This document shows positions 12,138 to 23,719 of a stretch of 64,000 nt of DNA, one piece after another. The notes under the pieces were generated by a model that ran no database searches, was not told the origin of the DNA, and saw nothing but the letters and a program-made list of their open reading frames with translations. Every line of letters begins with the position of its first letter. Position 1 is the first letter of the stretch. The position numbers and the translations under genes are program-made. Source of the DNA: Symmetrospora coprosmae (Eukaryota; Basidiomycota; Cystobasidiomycetes; Symmetrosporaceae); contig VUYT01000026.1 of NCBI GenBank assembly GCA_008802785.1, positions 186,001-250,000 of the forward strand, read 5' to 3'.

Positions 12138-13557
12138 TCACCGAGAACCGGCGCCGACCTTCCTCTCGATTTTGCCTAGCAAGACACCCATGCGCGATCC
12201 CTTCATTCAGTCGAGCACGACATATCAGCGACTGTGGAGCTATATAGAGCGAGCTGCTATAGTACCAGGAGGGAGCTCACCAGATTGGGCTGCCCCTTGC
12301 CAGTCTTCTTGGCCCACGCCTTGCTGTCAGCTTCCCTCTTCTCGCGGAGCAACTGGATCTCATCCTCGCTAAGCTTCTGCCGCTTCTGCTTGGGCTGCCC
12401 ATCTGCTGCGAGCTGCTGCTGCTGCTGCTGCGAGGGCAAAGGAGCGGCCTGTCTGCCTCGCATCCTGCTTTTGCCCTTGCTGCCACCTGCGTCGCCCGTT
12501 TGCCGGCTGGGGTGGACGTACGGCTCGGGGGCGGTAAGAGCGGGGGCTGTGGCACCACGAAAATGGTCTGGACCTGGTGCGGGGAGGACCTCCTCCTCGT
12601 CGGACGAGTCGAGCATGTTCTCTGGGTTGTGCTCCAGCTCGGACGACTTGCGCTTCCGCAGTGTAGGTCGCGACATCGAAGTCGCTGTTCCCAAAGGGTC
12701 CTCGACATCCTCGCGCATCGCGTCTGGGTCGGCACGTCGTTTGCCCTTGCTTTGTTTGCTGGGCGAAAGAGCGCTCGGCTCGGCCTGCATGTCGTGATCT
12801 TCCTCTTCGTCGGATGTGCCGGACATGGCCTCATCGACGTCGCGGGCCCCGGAATCGGGAGTGCTGCTCTTCTGCTCCTGCTTGAGCACCTTGGCATATG
12901 CCTGCTTGATCTTTGCGTTCTTGATGAGACCCGCTTTGATCTTGTCGGCTGCGGACGGCGTACAAGTAGACGCGGATTAGGGTGGGATTGCATTTCAGCG
13001 AGAATGCGGGCGTACGTCATGGCACGGCACGGCTGGAAGAGCACGGCACGCGCACCTTTGCCAGTGTAGATGCCCTTCTGCGGCTTTGGGCCAATCTGGA
13101 ACCCTTTGCCAGTGCCTCTCGCAGCTGCAGACGCCGCACCCGGTGCAGGCCCTCCGCCTCCCTTCTTCTCCCACCGCTTCTGCTTTGCGAGGAACTTCTT
13201 GCCCTGGTAACCTTCGCCTCGAGCGATGGCGTCCTTTGCAGCCATCCTGCCCTCCTTCGAGTACCGTGTCGCACTGGCGCTGCCGTCGGACTTGCCGTGC
13301 TGCTTGAAGGGGCCTGTTGTTAATGACAGGCAGAAAGGTAAGAGAGGACGCGTGCGCGAACATCAGTCAGCTCCGCAACAGTGTGGAAGCAGCGACGAGC
13401 CAGCGCCTCTCTGCATGTGAGCATAGCGGTCGCCTTTTCGCGCTGGATGAGACGCCGGCACGTCGCCACTCCACTCGTCCTCCTCACACTCACGTCGGGC
13501 AGCCCCTCCACCAGTCCCACCCGCACCACGCTGCCTATCCTCTTTGCTGACTGCCAT
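12138..13557 (-). CDS. FYV7: Fyv7-like rRNA-processing protein
   Basis: Four minus-strand exons, 13557-13494, 13313-13056, 12948-12281 and 12200-12138, 350 residues, all phases consistent. The N-terminal third is very basic (GYQGKKFLAKQKRWEKK; then ADKIKAGLIKNAKIKQAYAK). The middle is acidic and disordered with SDEEE clusters and NLS-like KGKRR and LRKRK. The C-terminus has the conserved signature KAWAKKTGKGQPNL joined by the last splice to GSRMGVLLGKIERK. These ends are typical of the fungal Fyv7 / CCDC59 rRNA-processing family, nucleolar factors in 18S rRNA maturation of the small-subunit processome. It is longer than yeast Fyv7 because of the acidic middle. The first exon is 64 nt and was chosen because its phase-1 donor matches the acceptor at 13313. 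Confidence 0.78.
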
Positions 13558-13856
13558 TGGTGTCGTCGTCGTCGTCGCTGCTGCTGCTGTCCTCTGTCGT
13601 GTCCAGTCCGTGCTGATCCAACCCCCGGCTGCGCGTGACTTTCGATCGACTCGCCTGTGCGACTTCGCCTGGCATGGCAAATTCATCGGAGACCATCTCT
13701 CATTCTGCATTCCACACTGTTATATCACAGACAGGTATCATAGCAGCGAGGAAAGTCTGCTCTGCTGGATCCGCATCTCATAGCCGTCGCATCGCACCTT
13801 CTCTCCCCGCCCGGCCGCAAGCCAGCCTGCTGCTACAGCGCAACCCTCACGCCGCA

Positions 13857-15349
13857 ATGACCCGAGCACGAAAACGCGATTCTGCAGCCTCAAAGCTGGC
13901 GACAAAGCTCTACATCAAGCCAAAGTCGCTCAAGCCGAAGGAGGTTGCGCCCCTGCCATCGTTCGAATCGCTTCCTGTGAACAAGGCGCAGTGCAGCAAA
14001 GCCGTCGATGCACTCGTCCAGTATGCGAAGCGCAAGGTCGAGCAGAAACAGGATACCGACCTGCTGGCAGGAGAGGAGAATGAGGATGTGTGGCTCGGAG
14101 TGACGCTCAAGCGGATGTAGGAACCCCCTTCCTCCTCCGTAACAGTCGACCGAGCTGTTCTGACGCGCCTGCGCTCCCTTCGCTCGCAGGTCGCCCAAGG
14201 ACAACCACAAGCCTGTCCGGATCCCACTGCCAAATCCCCTTCTCGATCCTCGCAAGAACCCAGTATGCCTGCTTGTCAAGGACCCACAGAGAGAGTACAA
14301 GGATCTGCTCGAAGAGAAGAAGATCAAATTTGTCAGCCGGGTCGTCGGGATGGAAAAGCTGCAGGGAAAGGTAAGAGGCCGCCGTGATCAGATGCTTTCG
14401 CTATTCATGGGCGAGATGGGCTGACTTGCTTGACAATCCTTGCTCCCCACCATAGTTCAAGCCACACGAGGCGAGACGCCAGCTTATGAAGGAGCACGAC
14501 CTGTTCCTCGTGGACGACCGGATCGTGCCAGAGATGCCGCGCGTGCTAGGCAAGCAGTGGCTGCAGGCCAAGAAATCGCCCATCCCCGTGACGCTGAAGC
14601 GGGTAGACCTAAAAGCCGAGCTCGAGCGCGCCATCTCGTCGACGTACCTGCGCATCAACAAGGGCACGAGCGTGGCTGTCAAGATTGGGTCTCTTGCCGA
14701 GCACACCGCCGCACAGCTGCGCGAGAACCTGCTCGCTGCCATCCCGCACCTCGCTGTCCGCCTGCCCATGGGTGGGTGGGACAATGTGCAGTCGCTACAC
14801 ATCAAGACGACCTCGTCTGCCGCGCTGCCCTTGTGGAATTGCGCCCTCAACCAGCCAGGCGAGGAGAGTAAGGAGGGCAGATTCTTCGTCGCCGACGTGA
14901 ATGAGGACGAGGTTGAGGCAAGGAAGCAGGCAAGGAAGGAAAAGGAGGAGCGCATCACAGCCAAGAAGGCGAGAAAGCTTGGGGGCCCGGTGTCGGCTTC
15001 GCAGCTGGCCATCGAGGCGGGCGGCGAGGAAGAGGAGTCGGAGGAGGAGGATGCGAACGCGAGCGCTGCTGACTTGACAGCAGCGACGGTCGAGACGCAG
15101 GATGGATCAGATGAAGATGATGACGACGACACTTCACCAGCACTCGAGGATATTGACGAGTCACTGGTCGTGCCGCCGTCACCCAGCTCGTCCGCCGTTG
15201 CTTCGCCGAAGCCTAAGGCCAAGGCGTCGAAGGACAAGAAGCAGAGGGCCGATGCACCCAGCACCAAGAAGACTGTCTCGTCGACGAGCAAAAAGATGAA
15301 GGGCCTCGAGGCAGTCAAGGGGATGCCGCGCAAGGTCAAGCAGAAGTAG
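13857..15349 (+). CDS. ribosomal L1-domain nucleolar protein (Utp30/Cic1 type)
   Basis: Three exons, 13857-14116, 14190-14370 and 14456-15349, 444 residues. The first intron interrupts an ATG codon (AT/G) and gives ...TLKRMSPKDNHKPVRIPLP. The L1 fold runs from about residue 45 to 320, with the diagnostic blocks RIPLPNPL, LVKDPQREYKDL, DLFLVDDRIVPEMPRVLGK and GTSVAVKIG. The C-terminal third is charged, with acidic stretches and a lysine-rich KVKQK end, as in Cic1/RSL1D1 and Utp30. These proteins bind pre-rRNA in the nucleolus during ribosome assembly. Which of Utp30 (small subunit) or Cic1 (large subunit, proteasome linked) is orthologous cannot be decided by eye; the long charged tail leans towards Cic1. 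An in-frame ATG upstream (13635) exists but the intervening peptide looks like leader sequence. Confidence 0.85.
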
Positions 15350-15601
15350 GCGTTGCATCACATCCGTGCTCTCCTCATGACGGTTCTCCCGGTTGTCCAT
15401 GCTTGTTGTATGTAGCTCCTTTAGCAAAGTAGACTGCAAGGATACTATTAGCTTCACATCACCTTCTTCGCCGTTGCCTGTCCGAGCCATTCGCCACGCC
15501 TATGAAGACCTCTATGACGTCGGATCGCCAGCTCTTCTGTGCTAATCCCGTCCCGAACCCACGACTGATACAACATCAGAGTCGCCATACTTGCACTGCG
15601 C

Positions 15602-16950
15602 ATGCTCCGCAGTCTAGTCAGCTCCTGCATCTATCCCTCCACCCGCCGAACGGCAGCAGCACGGAGCTCTTTACTCGCACAGCAGCAGAAGCAGTACCAC
15701 AGCAGCGCCCGCACCTCCAGCCACAGAAGCAGCAGCAGCATGTCGCCCGCAGCCGAGCACCTCGCAGACGAGGAGAAGGACGCAGGGAGGTCCACGCCCA
15801 TCCCCACGCAGCCGGACCCGGGGCACAAGCCCGCACCCGAGACGGGATGGGAGGGCGAGGTGCCCAGCAGGAACGGCGGGGACGGCGAGAAGGACTTCCT
15901 CAACAAGCCGCCGTACAGGTGGACATCGGACAAGTTTGTCAAGAAGTATGAGAGGTGCGCGCATGGCCGCTCCTCCCTTGTGTGTGGTTCGCCGCTGCTT
16001 CAGCGCACAGCGGCTGATGACGCGTGAGATGACATGCTCGGCAGCTCGTGCTGGTGCGGGAATCTCAAGTTCGAGTTCGCAGGCGACCCTTGGGACTCCA
16101 AGTTCTGTCACTGCCATGATGTGCGTGCCTGGATCCCTCTTGCCGCGCGCGAATTGATAGGCTGAATGAGGACGTACCCGCCTTTTCCCCGCTTGCAGTG
16201 CCAGAAGCTCCACGGCGCGCCCTTCCAGCATGCAGTGGTGCGTAGCTGATGACCACTCTGGGTGCCCGCTGCGGACCTCGAGCTGACAGATGCCATATCC
16301 TCCTCGCCTGGGCTTTCCAGATCTTCCCAAAAGTGCGCGCGACTGGCCCTGGTCCGCTGGGCCCAAAGACGTTGCTGATCCAGCGAATGCTGCGCTACGC
16401 GTTCATCACTCTCGTCAGACATCCGTACGCATGGTCAAGTGCGAAGGAAGCGGCAGCGCGACAGGCGACGGCCTCGATTTCTTCAACACCGAAAAGAAGG
16501 CATCGGTACACTATGTGCCATGCAAGATTGCCTGTGCCAACTGCCGCTCGCCGCTCTTCGACGAGGTGCGTCAGACTTCCCATCCTTAGGTCACTTGCCG
16601 CGGCGCGATCTGATGCGCAATCTGCGTCATTCCGATTGTTGCAGGGTAGAAACACCGTCATCTGCTATCCGTCCGGCTTCCAGTTTGGGGGCGACAACCC
16701 AATGCCAGAGGACTTCAAGGCGAAATGTCACATCTTCTACGGATCCCGCTCGGTCGATATGCCGGATGGCCTGCCGAAATGGGAGGGACACAAGGATGGG
16801 AGCAAGCTCATTCCGGAGAGTGCACAGAGCGAAGAGTCAGTCGACTGCACTGCGCTACTCCGATTTGCCCACGATCCTTGCTGACGCACGTCCCCTTCTT
16901 TTCTTTGCCACAGGGAGAAGGACAAGCTTGCGCACCCCGCCAAGATCTGA
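15602..16950 (+). CDS. mitochondrial GFA/CENP-V-type zinc protein
   Basis: Seven exons, 15602-15954, 16045-16120, 16199-16237, 16321-16332, 16419-16565, 16645-16835 and 16914-16950, 284 residues. The fourth exon is only 12 nt (IFPK). The glutathione-dependent formaldehyde-activating (GFA) / CENP-V zinc fold is shown by SCWCG, CHCHDCQK and CANCRSPLFD, which supply the Cys ligands for two zincs. The C-terminal part (CYPSGFQFGG, then FYGSRSVDMPDGLPKW) is shared by a fungal GFA subgroup. The first 45 residues are basic, Ser/Arg-rich and end in a QYHSSA-type cleavage context, so a mitochondrial presequence is likely. GFA proteins bind glutathione adducts or small thiols; the true substrate here is unknown and a formaldehyde role should not be assumed. 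Confidence 0.82.
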
Positions 16951-17124
16951 GATCGAAAATTCACAAACGGAGACTACCCTCTACATCCAGCGGAACACGA
17001 GCACAATCTGGCAACCTCGTACCATGTATAACACCCTGTCTGTAGACTACATGCCAAGACTTGCGCGACAAGCTCCGCTACGCACGCAGTCTGCCTCGTC
17101 TATCAAGGTCTTGCCGCTGTGCAC

Positions 17125-18299
17125 TTACTTGCGCGTCAAGAGAAGCAGTGATACGGTCTGCCCTATTGAGATGCGCTGCGAGTTGCCGAAGCCAAACTCC
17201 TCCTTGAGCTTGTACCTCTGCGCTTCCAGCGGGTGCTGCGGAGTCCCAACGAGGTCCGGGTGGTTCTTGTTGTACGTATTGACGGGACCGAGCGAGTACG
17301 ACAGGCCAGTCTGCAGGGGCGAGTTTCAGCAATGTGGCCTTATACATGAGTGAGTTTCCGTTCAAGAGCAAACTCACCACCTCGTCGACCGTCAATTGGC
17401 GCGAAAGGGCAAAGTCCTCGTGCCCTTGCTCGAGCTTGCCATCCCGGTTCCAGGACGGGCGCGTCACCTCCGAGAAGAGGCCATCGTCCTCCGGCAGCGG
17501 CAGAGTGTCGTACGAACTGGCAACGACGACGTTACCGGGAGTCATCCACGGATCAAAGACTACACTCTTAGTCTCGGTCATCAGATTGCGGACTTCCGGG
17601 AAGCGGGGCGTGCTGGGGTCTGCCGAATGTAGATGGGCTGTCAGCTCGAGAGCTCACTAGTGTCACGGCAGATATTGCACACACGGGGATAGACACCAAA
17701 TGCGACAAAGAGAGCAATGGTCGCTCCGGGTTTCGTAACGCGGTGCGCCTCGCGCCACCAAGACTGCGGGAACCAGTGCTGTGGGTTATGACACGCGATC
17801 AGCCGGCTGGCCGACATGCTCCTAAGACCTGGAGTGGTACATACTGCAGCGGTCCCCGACGCAATAAGGTCGATGCTACCGTCCTCGAGGAACGGGAGGT
17901 CCTCCGCGAGGCCTGTGCGGAACTCGACACCAACGAGCGCCTTGTTCTCCGGGAGCTGTTTGGCCGTGGCAATCATGGACTCGGACGGGTCGACACCAAT
18001 GACGCGCTCGAACCCCTGCTTCTTGAGGGCGCGGACGACCTGCCCGGGCCCGGTGCCAATGTCGATGGCGAGCGTGCGCGTATTGCCATTGCTGTGCTCA
18101 GCATGGTAGCGGTCAATTGCGTCGTACAGGACTGCCGGGTAGTCGGAGCGAGAGGCGGCGTAGTTGGCCTGCGGACGTTTCCAGGAGTGTTAGCAGTCAT
18201 GCCCGCCTGTACATGCTGGGTGCCTTCGAGCTGCTCGGGCAGGTCCCCGGCGAGCTCACTGACGGGGTCGAAATGGGATGCTGCAAAGACTTCGGCCAT
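17125..18299 (-). CDS. class I SAM-dependent methyltransferase (Crg1/TAM type)
   Basis: Five minus-strand exons, 18299-18264, 18168-17845, 17778-17685, 17619-17378 and 17310-17125, 293 residues. Motif I is AIDIGTGPGQ, with the acidic GVDPSESMI at the end of strand 2 and the GSIDLIASGTAAHWF segment typical of fungal trans-aconitate / Crg1-like methyltransferases. The C-terminal lid has TGLSYSLGPVNTY. Such enzymes methylate small carboxylic acids or toxins in the cytosol; the substrate is not deducible. The gene runs convergently with the GFA gene (174 bp apart) and divergently from the CUE gene. The donor closing exon 3 (C/GTGTGT) was selected by phase; the others are standard. Confidence 0.82.
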
Positions 18300-18721
18300 G
18301 ATGAGATCGGCGATTCAGTGTATGCGGGTCAGTATGTGAATCAGTACGAATCAAGCGGAGCCGTCAGTTCCCGCAATGTGCAAGCAGGCAGATCCTCCAG
18401 CTCGGCCGGCATGTCGCCATACGGAGTCGGGAATCCCGCCGTGGGCGTGGGAAGATGGAGACGCGAGGCAATGCAATGCAAGCAGCAGCTGATGACGGCA
18501 CACGGTGGACATCTATCCATGATACAGCAGCCAGGCTCAGTCTGCCTACCGTTACACGTCTCCCAATGCTGTCAAGAGAAGAGCCAGCAGGCCGTTGTCT
18601 GGTGCTGTGCCGTGCTGTGCCAGGCTGAGAGGCGTCTCCGCAGTGACCTCGACCCTTTCTTGCCTCTGGTCATCCCCTGATACTCAATAGCGACAGAAGC
18701 AGCATCACACGTGTAGACAGG
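18300..18721. other. divergent promoter region (methyltransferase / CUE gene)
   Basis: No coding support; expected to hold both promoters. Confidence 0.4.
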
Positions 18722-20373
18722 ATGTCGACTGAAACACCTCCCACGCCAGCCTTTGACCCTGTGCAGGCGGCAGCGTCTCCGCGTCAGCGAAGTGACGACG
18801 ATGGCGACGTCAGCAACACCGCATCACCCTCTCGGACAGCTCCAGCTCCAGCTGCAGCTGCAGTACCAGCTGCACCTCCAGCACGACCCGTCAGTCCTCC
18901 TAACCAGATGACGGACCCCGTCTCGGCGCTGCAGGCCATGTTCCCCTCGATGGACCGGACCATCATCACCGAGGTCCTCGCCGCGCACGGGGGCAACCCA
19001 GATGCAGCGAGCATGGCCCTGCTTGAACTGAGCGACGGCAGCCCTGCGACGGCCACGACTGCTGCAGGCACAGGAGGGGCTGGGTCTCACACCGCAAACG
19101 CGCAGATGCTTGCCGACGAGGCATACGCGCGCGAGTTGATGGCGCAGATGGAGCGGGAACACATGAGCGAGTACGGGCGACCCCTGGGCAGCGCACCACA
19201 CGCGACACGCGGAGATCAGCAGCAGCAGGGCATCGACTACAGCAGGCTCAACTACACGCCGCGGCAGCAGGGACAGCATGTCCCCAGCAGCGCACGAGGC
19301 GGTGCAGGTAGCCGGACGGGACTCGACCAGATGGTGGGGCAGCAGCAGGGACAGGATGTGCAGCAGGGCGATGGCAGGCCAAAGTACCAGGACGAGCTAG
19401 ATCAGCTTACAGTCCAGCTCGAGAAGTTTGCCGATAGTGAGTCGGGCCTGCCACGTTGCACCTCTCAGCGGAAAGAGTGCCCCGCTAATCTTGCGCTACA
19501 GCCGGCAAAAAGACATTCAACTCGCTGCTAAGCAAAGCAAAGGACAAGTACTCCGAGATGCAGACGCAGCGCACGCTCCAGGGCGCTCAGTACCAGGACC
19601 AGCAGGGGCACCCCCGCTCCTCAGCGTCCAGCTCTGGCTCAGGGTCGGTGACGGGAGCGACGTATACGCAGCCGACGACGATAGCGGGCTTCACCATTCC
19701 GTCCATCCCCGCACCGTGGCAAGGCGGCTTTGCAGGGTTCGGCGGCGCCGCGAGCACCAACTCGGGCAACGGGAATAGAGAGGGTAGCTTCCGCCCTGCT
19801 AGTCCGCGCGACAATCTGCGCTCTGGTGCTGCCAGTTCAAACAGGAAGGAGAGCGTCATGCGCGACTACAGTCAGTCACCCACGAGCCCGCAGACGCCAA
19901 CGAGCGGGGCAATGTACAGCCGTGACGACCTGGACGATGATGCGCCTCCCATCCAGATCAGTAGATCGCCAAACAGTACGCCCTCCCAGCCGATCAGAGC
20001 CTCGTCGAGTACAGCTGCACCCGCACTCTCCAGCTCGCCTGCGACGGCAGCTCCCGGACTGTCTACTTCGCCCGTCCCGACTCGCAGCGCGTTCGGCAGC
20101 TCGCCTGCAAAGGTGCACATGCTGCCTCGGCAGACTATCAATCTGATGGAGGAGGACATGGGCGCGAAAGATCGCGACACCGCAAGCCGGAGCGCTAGTC
20201 CCGCTGTCTTCGGTGCGCGAGCCACGTCGCCCTCGGCAGGGACGGCTCCAGGCGGGGCTACTGCGCCAGGAGCGACTGCGGCTGCAAAGACGCCAGCAAA
20301 GAGAGATGCCGACGACAGTGATAACGAAAGCGTGGAGTATGTGCGCAATCCGTTCAATAACGATGACGATTGA
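18722..20373 (+). CDS. CUE-domain ubiquitin-binding protein
   Basis: Two exons, 18722-19436 and 19502-20373, 528 residues. A CUE domain is clear at about residues 63-105: DPVSALQAMFPSMDRTII with the MFP motif and the di-leucine ALLEL, preceded by a Pro/Ala-rich leader. After it come a Met/Gln-rich linker, a helical stretch with TFNSLLSKAKDKYSEM, and a long Ser/Pro-rich disordered tail ending in acidic NNDDD. CUE domains bind mono-ubiquitin or ubiquitin chains; a CUE near the N-terminus followed by a disordered tail resembles Cue5/Tollip-like autophagy adaptors or Don1, but I see no certain Atg8-interaction motif. Location is probably cytosolic. The intron splits a Thr codon (A/CC). Confidence 0.78.
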
Positions 20374-20549
20374 CGCTGTAGAACTAGTCATGCACAAGTG
20401 ATCAATTATCGCTCCATCGATTGGTCGTTCACGGCGCTAGCAAGATGCGCTTACACTGGGACAGAGCAGCGACCGTACGACAGTCCAGGGTACGACAAAG
20501 CGCGTGTAGTCAAAGGCACGGTGATGCAGGCCTGGGATGCGCTCTGGGA

Positions 20550-20981
20550 AGCTACGACGACTGTACGAGCGATACAGTATGCCATAGAGGCTCAGTCAGC
20601 CGTCAGGCACTGCATGCCAACTGGGAAAAGGTGTTCATGACAGGATGCAGGAGATAGCTCGAACGTACGAGGGAATTAGAGGGCGGTACCTGTGCGTGTA
20701 AGGTGTCCAAAGACATGTTGATAATAGACGCGTCTGCGGGCTAGTGGTCCCGGCCATCCCAGGGGCGTCACTCTGACTACCGTCCATCTGGAGGCACAAG
20801 GAGATGTTGTCAGTCATGATACGATTCGCCCGCTCAGGACATGGCTGGCCTCTTCGTTTCTAGACTCACGTTGACTGCGAACGGATGCCATATAGCCACT
20901 TTGCCGTCAGCCGATAGCCGATAATGTCTTCTAAAGGCCAATCAGACGTGACACCTACCGAGAGTCCCCAACGGGACAACA
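20550..20981 (-). pseudogene. inverted partial copy of the symporter gene
   Basis: About 430 bp, read on the minus strand, matches 25463-25892 of the symporter gene on the plus strand with perhaps 10-15% difference. It covers the end of symporter exon 9, introns 9-12, exons 10-12 and the start of exon 13. Introns are present, so it is a DNA-level copy, not a reverse-transcribed one. The copy of exon 10 (TCAAC) is unchanged, the donor after exon 11 is altered (GTAGTC for GTATGT) and the copy of exon 12 contains an in-frame TAA, so it cannot encode a symporter. It lies just 3' of the dehydrogenase gene. Confidence 0.85.
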
Positions 20982-21018
20982 GGAAACCTACATCTGTCTC
21001 GGATCTTTGTACATTTGC

Positions 21019-22671
21019 TTACTGCAACTTCTTCTCGTTAACCATGCTCTCTCCAAACAGGCCCGCCTGCAGGTTTTTGACGCTCTCCTCCGCCATGGTC
21101 GAGCTAGGGATTTGGTTGACCACAGCATTAACCTTCTGCTTGGATCGCGTCCTGCGAGTAGGCAAGGCGGACTCACCGTGTCTCTATGTTTGCGGAACCA
21201 ATGTGAGGCAACAGCTGGTGTTCGTCCGTTCCCGAAGTCAGACGGCGAATATCCTCGATGCGAGAAGTTTGGGAGCCCGACTCACCACACATCGTCTCTG
21301 CTTGACCAGTGGGTGGTCGGCTGTGATCTGCGGCTCGCCCTCGATCACATCGAGGCCTGCACCAAAGATCTGTTCATCGTCAAGTGCCTTGACGAGCGCA
21401 TCCGTGTCGATAATGGGTCTGTAGGGTACGACAGGACAGCTTCAGCTAACTCTTGTGCTTGTCGCCTGACGTAACGATACTCAAACACACCCCCGAGCGA
21501 TGTTGACGATGACGGCCCGCTTCTTCATCAGACTGAAGAATTCGGCATTGACCGCATGCTTGGTCTTATCGTTGAGGGCGCACCCGACAAAGAGGATATC
21601 GCTCTTTTCCGCGAGCTCCTTCCAATCCTGGGCCGGTTTTATGGAGACCTGCTGCTTCTGCACGAGACCATAGAAATCCTCTCTGACCTCCTTGCCAGGC
21701 TGGGAAGTCAGGTAGAGGGCGTCTTTGATCTGGAAAGGAAGCAAGCGCCCAAGGGTGGCCTGTGCAATGCGCCCAAACCCAAGAAACCCAATCGTGGCGC
21801 CCGTAACCTGCGGTCCAGCAAGGAGGAGCGGGGACCAGGGCATCTTAGGCCAGTCGCCGTCAATGACTCGTCGCATGGCCTGGAATCCGGTAGAGGAGAT
21901 TGAGCAGCGCGTAAGAGGACGCAAAAGGTGCAGGACTTACCTCGCCGCCGAGACGTTGTGCCATGAGCGCAAGCATCACCGCTAGATCCGCAACGGCATC
22001 TGTAAGCGCTGAAGGAGTGTAGCCGAGCCTGATGTGACGCTTCTTCAGCGCTTCGAGCGCGACATGGTCGACTGCGTGTGCGCGGGCCCGGGGCAGGCAG
22101 GCACGAAGTGAGTCTCAGCAAGCCGTCTCTTGATTAGCGCGCGCGGAAGTACTTACATCCAGCCGAGTAGGAAGAAACGACCTTTAGCTGATCACCTGCA
22201 GCTGCGATGAGCTCTTCGTCGCATTTGTCGTTCAGCATGCACAGGATTCCAGATGCGCCCTTGGCGTTCTCCAGAAGCCACGCTCTGTCACAGGGCTGCA
22301 CGCGACAGAATACAAGGGACGTCAGTCACATTATGCTCGCATGGGTATTCATGGTATGCGCGTTGTTGTTCTGGCTCCTGGGCGACGCCGACTCTTATGG
22401 CCAATCGGTTGGAGAGCTGGGAGTTTGCACTGACCCGATCTTCCATCCATTGCTTGACCTCCAATCTGTCATCGGCATGAAGAAGCTTTGCGCCTTGCTC
22501 AGGCAGTGCTGTGGGATGGTGCTCGCATTAGCTTGATGGCGCTGACAGGGCCGGCCAGCCGGCTATGTGTGCACCCCGGGTAACAACGACTTTGGTTTTC
22601 GTCGACATGGATCGCAACGATATGAAGGTGGGCGCAGAGCGAGACAGAGTGCGAAGCGAGGTTCGAAGCAT
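21019..22671 (-). CDS. D-2-hydroxyacid dehydrogenase (glyoxylate/hydroxypyruvate reductase type)
   Basis: Eight minus-strand exons, 22671-22575, 22508-22435, 22295-22157, 22071-21941, 21879-21491, 21418-21286, 21214-21177 and 21103-21019, 361 residues. The Rossmann motif is [16 protein letters not shown]; catalytic residues are visible as Arg in VNIARG, Glu in DVIEGEP and His in LLPHIGSA. The family (GRHPR-like) reduces glyoxylate or hydroxypyruvate with NAD(P)H. The first 22 residues ([12 protein letters not shown]...SLRS) form an Arg/Ser-rich amphipathic presequence; a second Met (MSTKTK...) directly after it could start a cytosolic form. The coenzyme cannot be fixed from sequence alone. 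The gene is divergent from the symporter across about 1 kb. Confidence 0.88.
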
Positions 22672-23719
22672 GAAGCAAGGTGCGCTGAGTGGTCTGTGTT
22701 GGCGTGAGTGACAGCTGATAGCAGGTCCTCGGATGTGTTCCGTGACCCCTTCGGAGATTCGACAGACTGACTTTCCCGCCAAGTCATTGCCTGCCCTCAC
22801 AGGCCTGGGTGTATCGTACGCTCAGGAGGTACATGACAGATTCATAGCGCTTCAACGGCAGGTCTAAACGCAGCTCACTTCAGGGCCCTTCGCATATTGC
22901 TTTCGTATCAAGGACGGGCCCTCGAGGACACCGACGGGTCATCCAAACCCGTGGCCAACCTTTCAAGACAGTCACGAGACGCCTCGATGTGCCGACACGC
23001 ACAGACGGATGCCTCACTCTCGGAGTTATGTCTCACTCGTGCCAAACCCTTTGCATGCCCTCACGACTTTGCCGGAGGATGCCGAGCTTGACCAAGACCT
23101 TGGAGCTCGATTTCACCGAAACAGGGACTGATGCACGCGTGAAAAAGAGGAGGTCAACAAGCAGGGTAAACGAGGCCGAATCTCGAGATTGTCTATCATA
23201 ATGAGCAGCTGCAGGCCCGCGTCCGCCGCCTTCATCAGGTAACGGGTGCCCAGAGTTGGAGGGATTTGCCACTAGACGTCGTATCCACCAGTATGCAGCG
23301 CGCACAGGTAGCCCACATAGACCCCTGATTCCTCACTAATACTGAAGGTCGGTGAGGCAGGTCGCGGGACTACTCCTCACGACTGATCTCTGCCGGCCGT
23401 GTTGCCCTGCCGCAGGAAGAGCCGTACGGTGGAGATAAGGCCAAGTCACCCACGCCAAGTCTGTACAAGACTTCCAGCAAGAGAGCACAATGAAGAGCGA
23501 AGAATTCGCGTGCAAAGACAAGAGGAGATAGACTCTCTCGCGCGTGTTATCGCTCTTGCGATGAGGTTTGATACCGGATGACGGAGCCAAGCAGCTGCGC
23601 CGGGATCCGCATGACCTGCGGAAGTACGCACAGATAGTCGCCTGCGAAGTCTTGCAGGTCCTAAGAACGGCCTTACCTGCTCTTTCCTCTTCTCCCAATC
23701 AGTCAGAAAGGGCAGCAGG
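22672..23719 (+). other. 1-kb gap between genes; possible unresolved small gene
   Basis: This should include the divergent promoters of the dehydrogenase and symporter. It also shows coding-like pieces on the plus strand: an ATG at 22733 with an open frame (MCSVTPSEIRQTDFPAK...), which splices in phase from 22809 to 22884, then basic and helical stretches near 23093-23165 (TGTDARVKKRRSTSR) and 23212-23238 (LQARVRRLHQ), and a terminal piece near 23418-23490 (EEPYGGDKAKSPTPS). I could not join them into one model and recognise no family, so no CDS is claimed. Confidence 0.25.
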
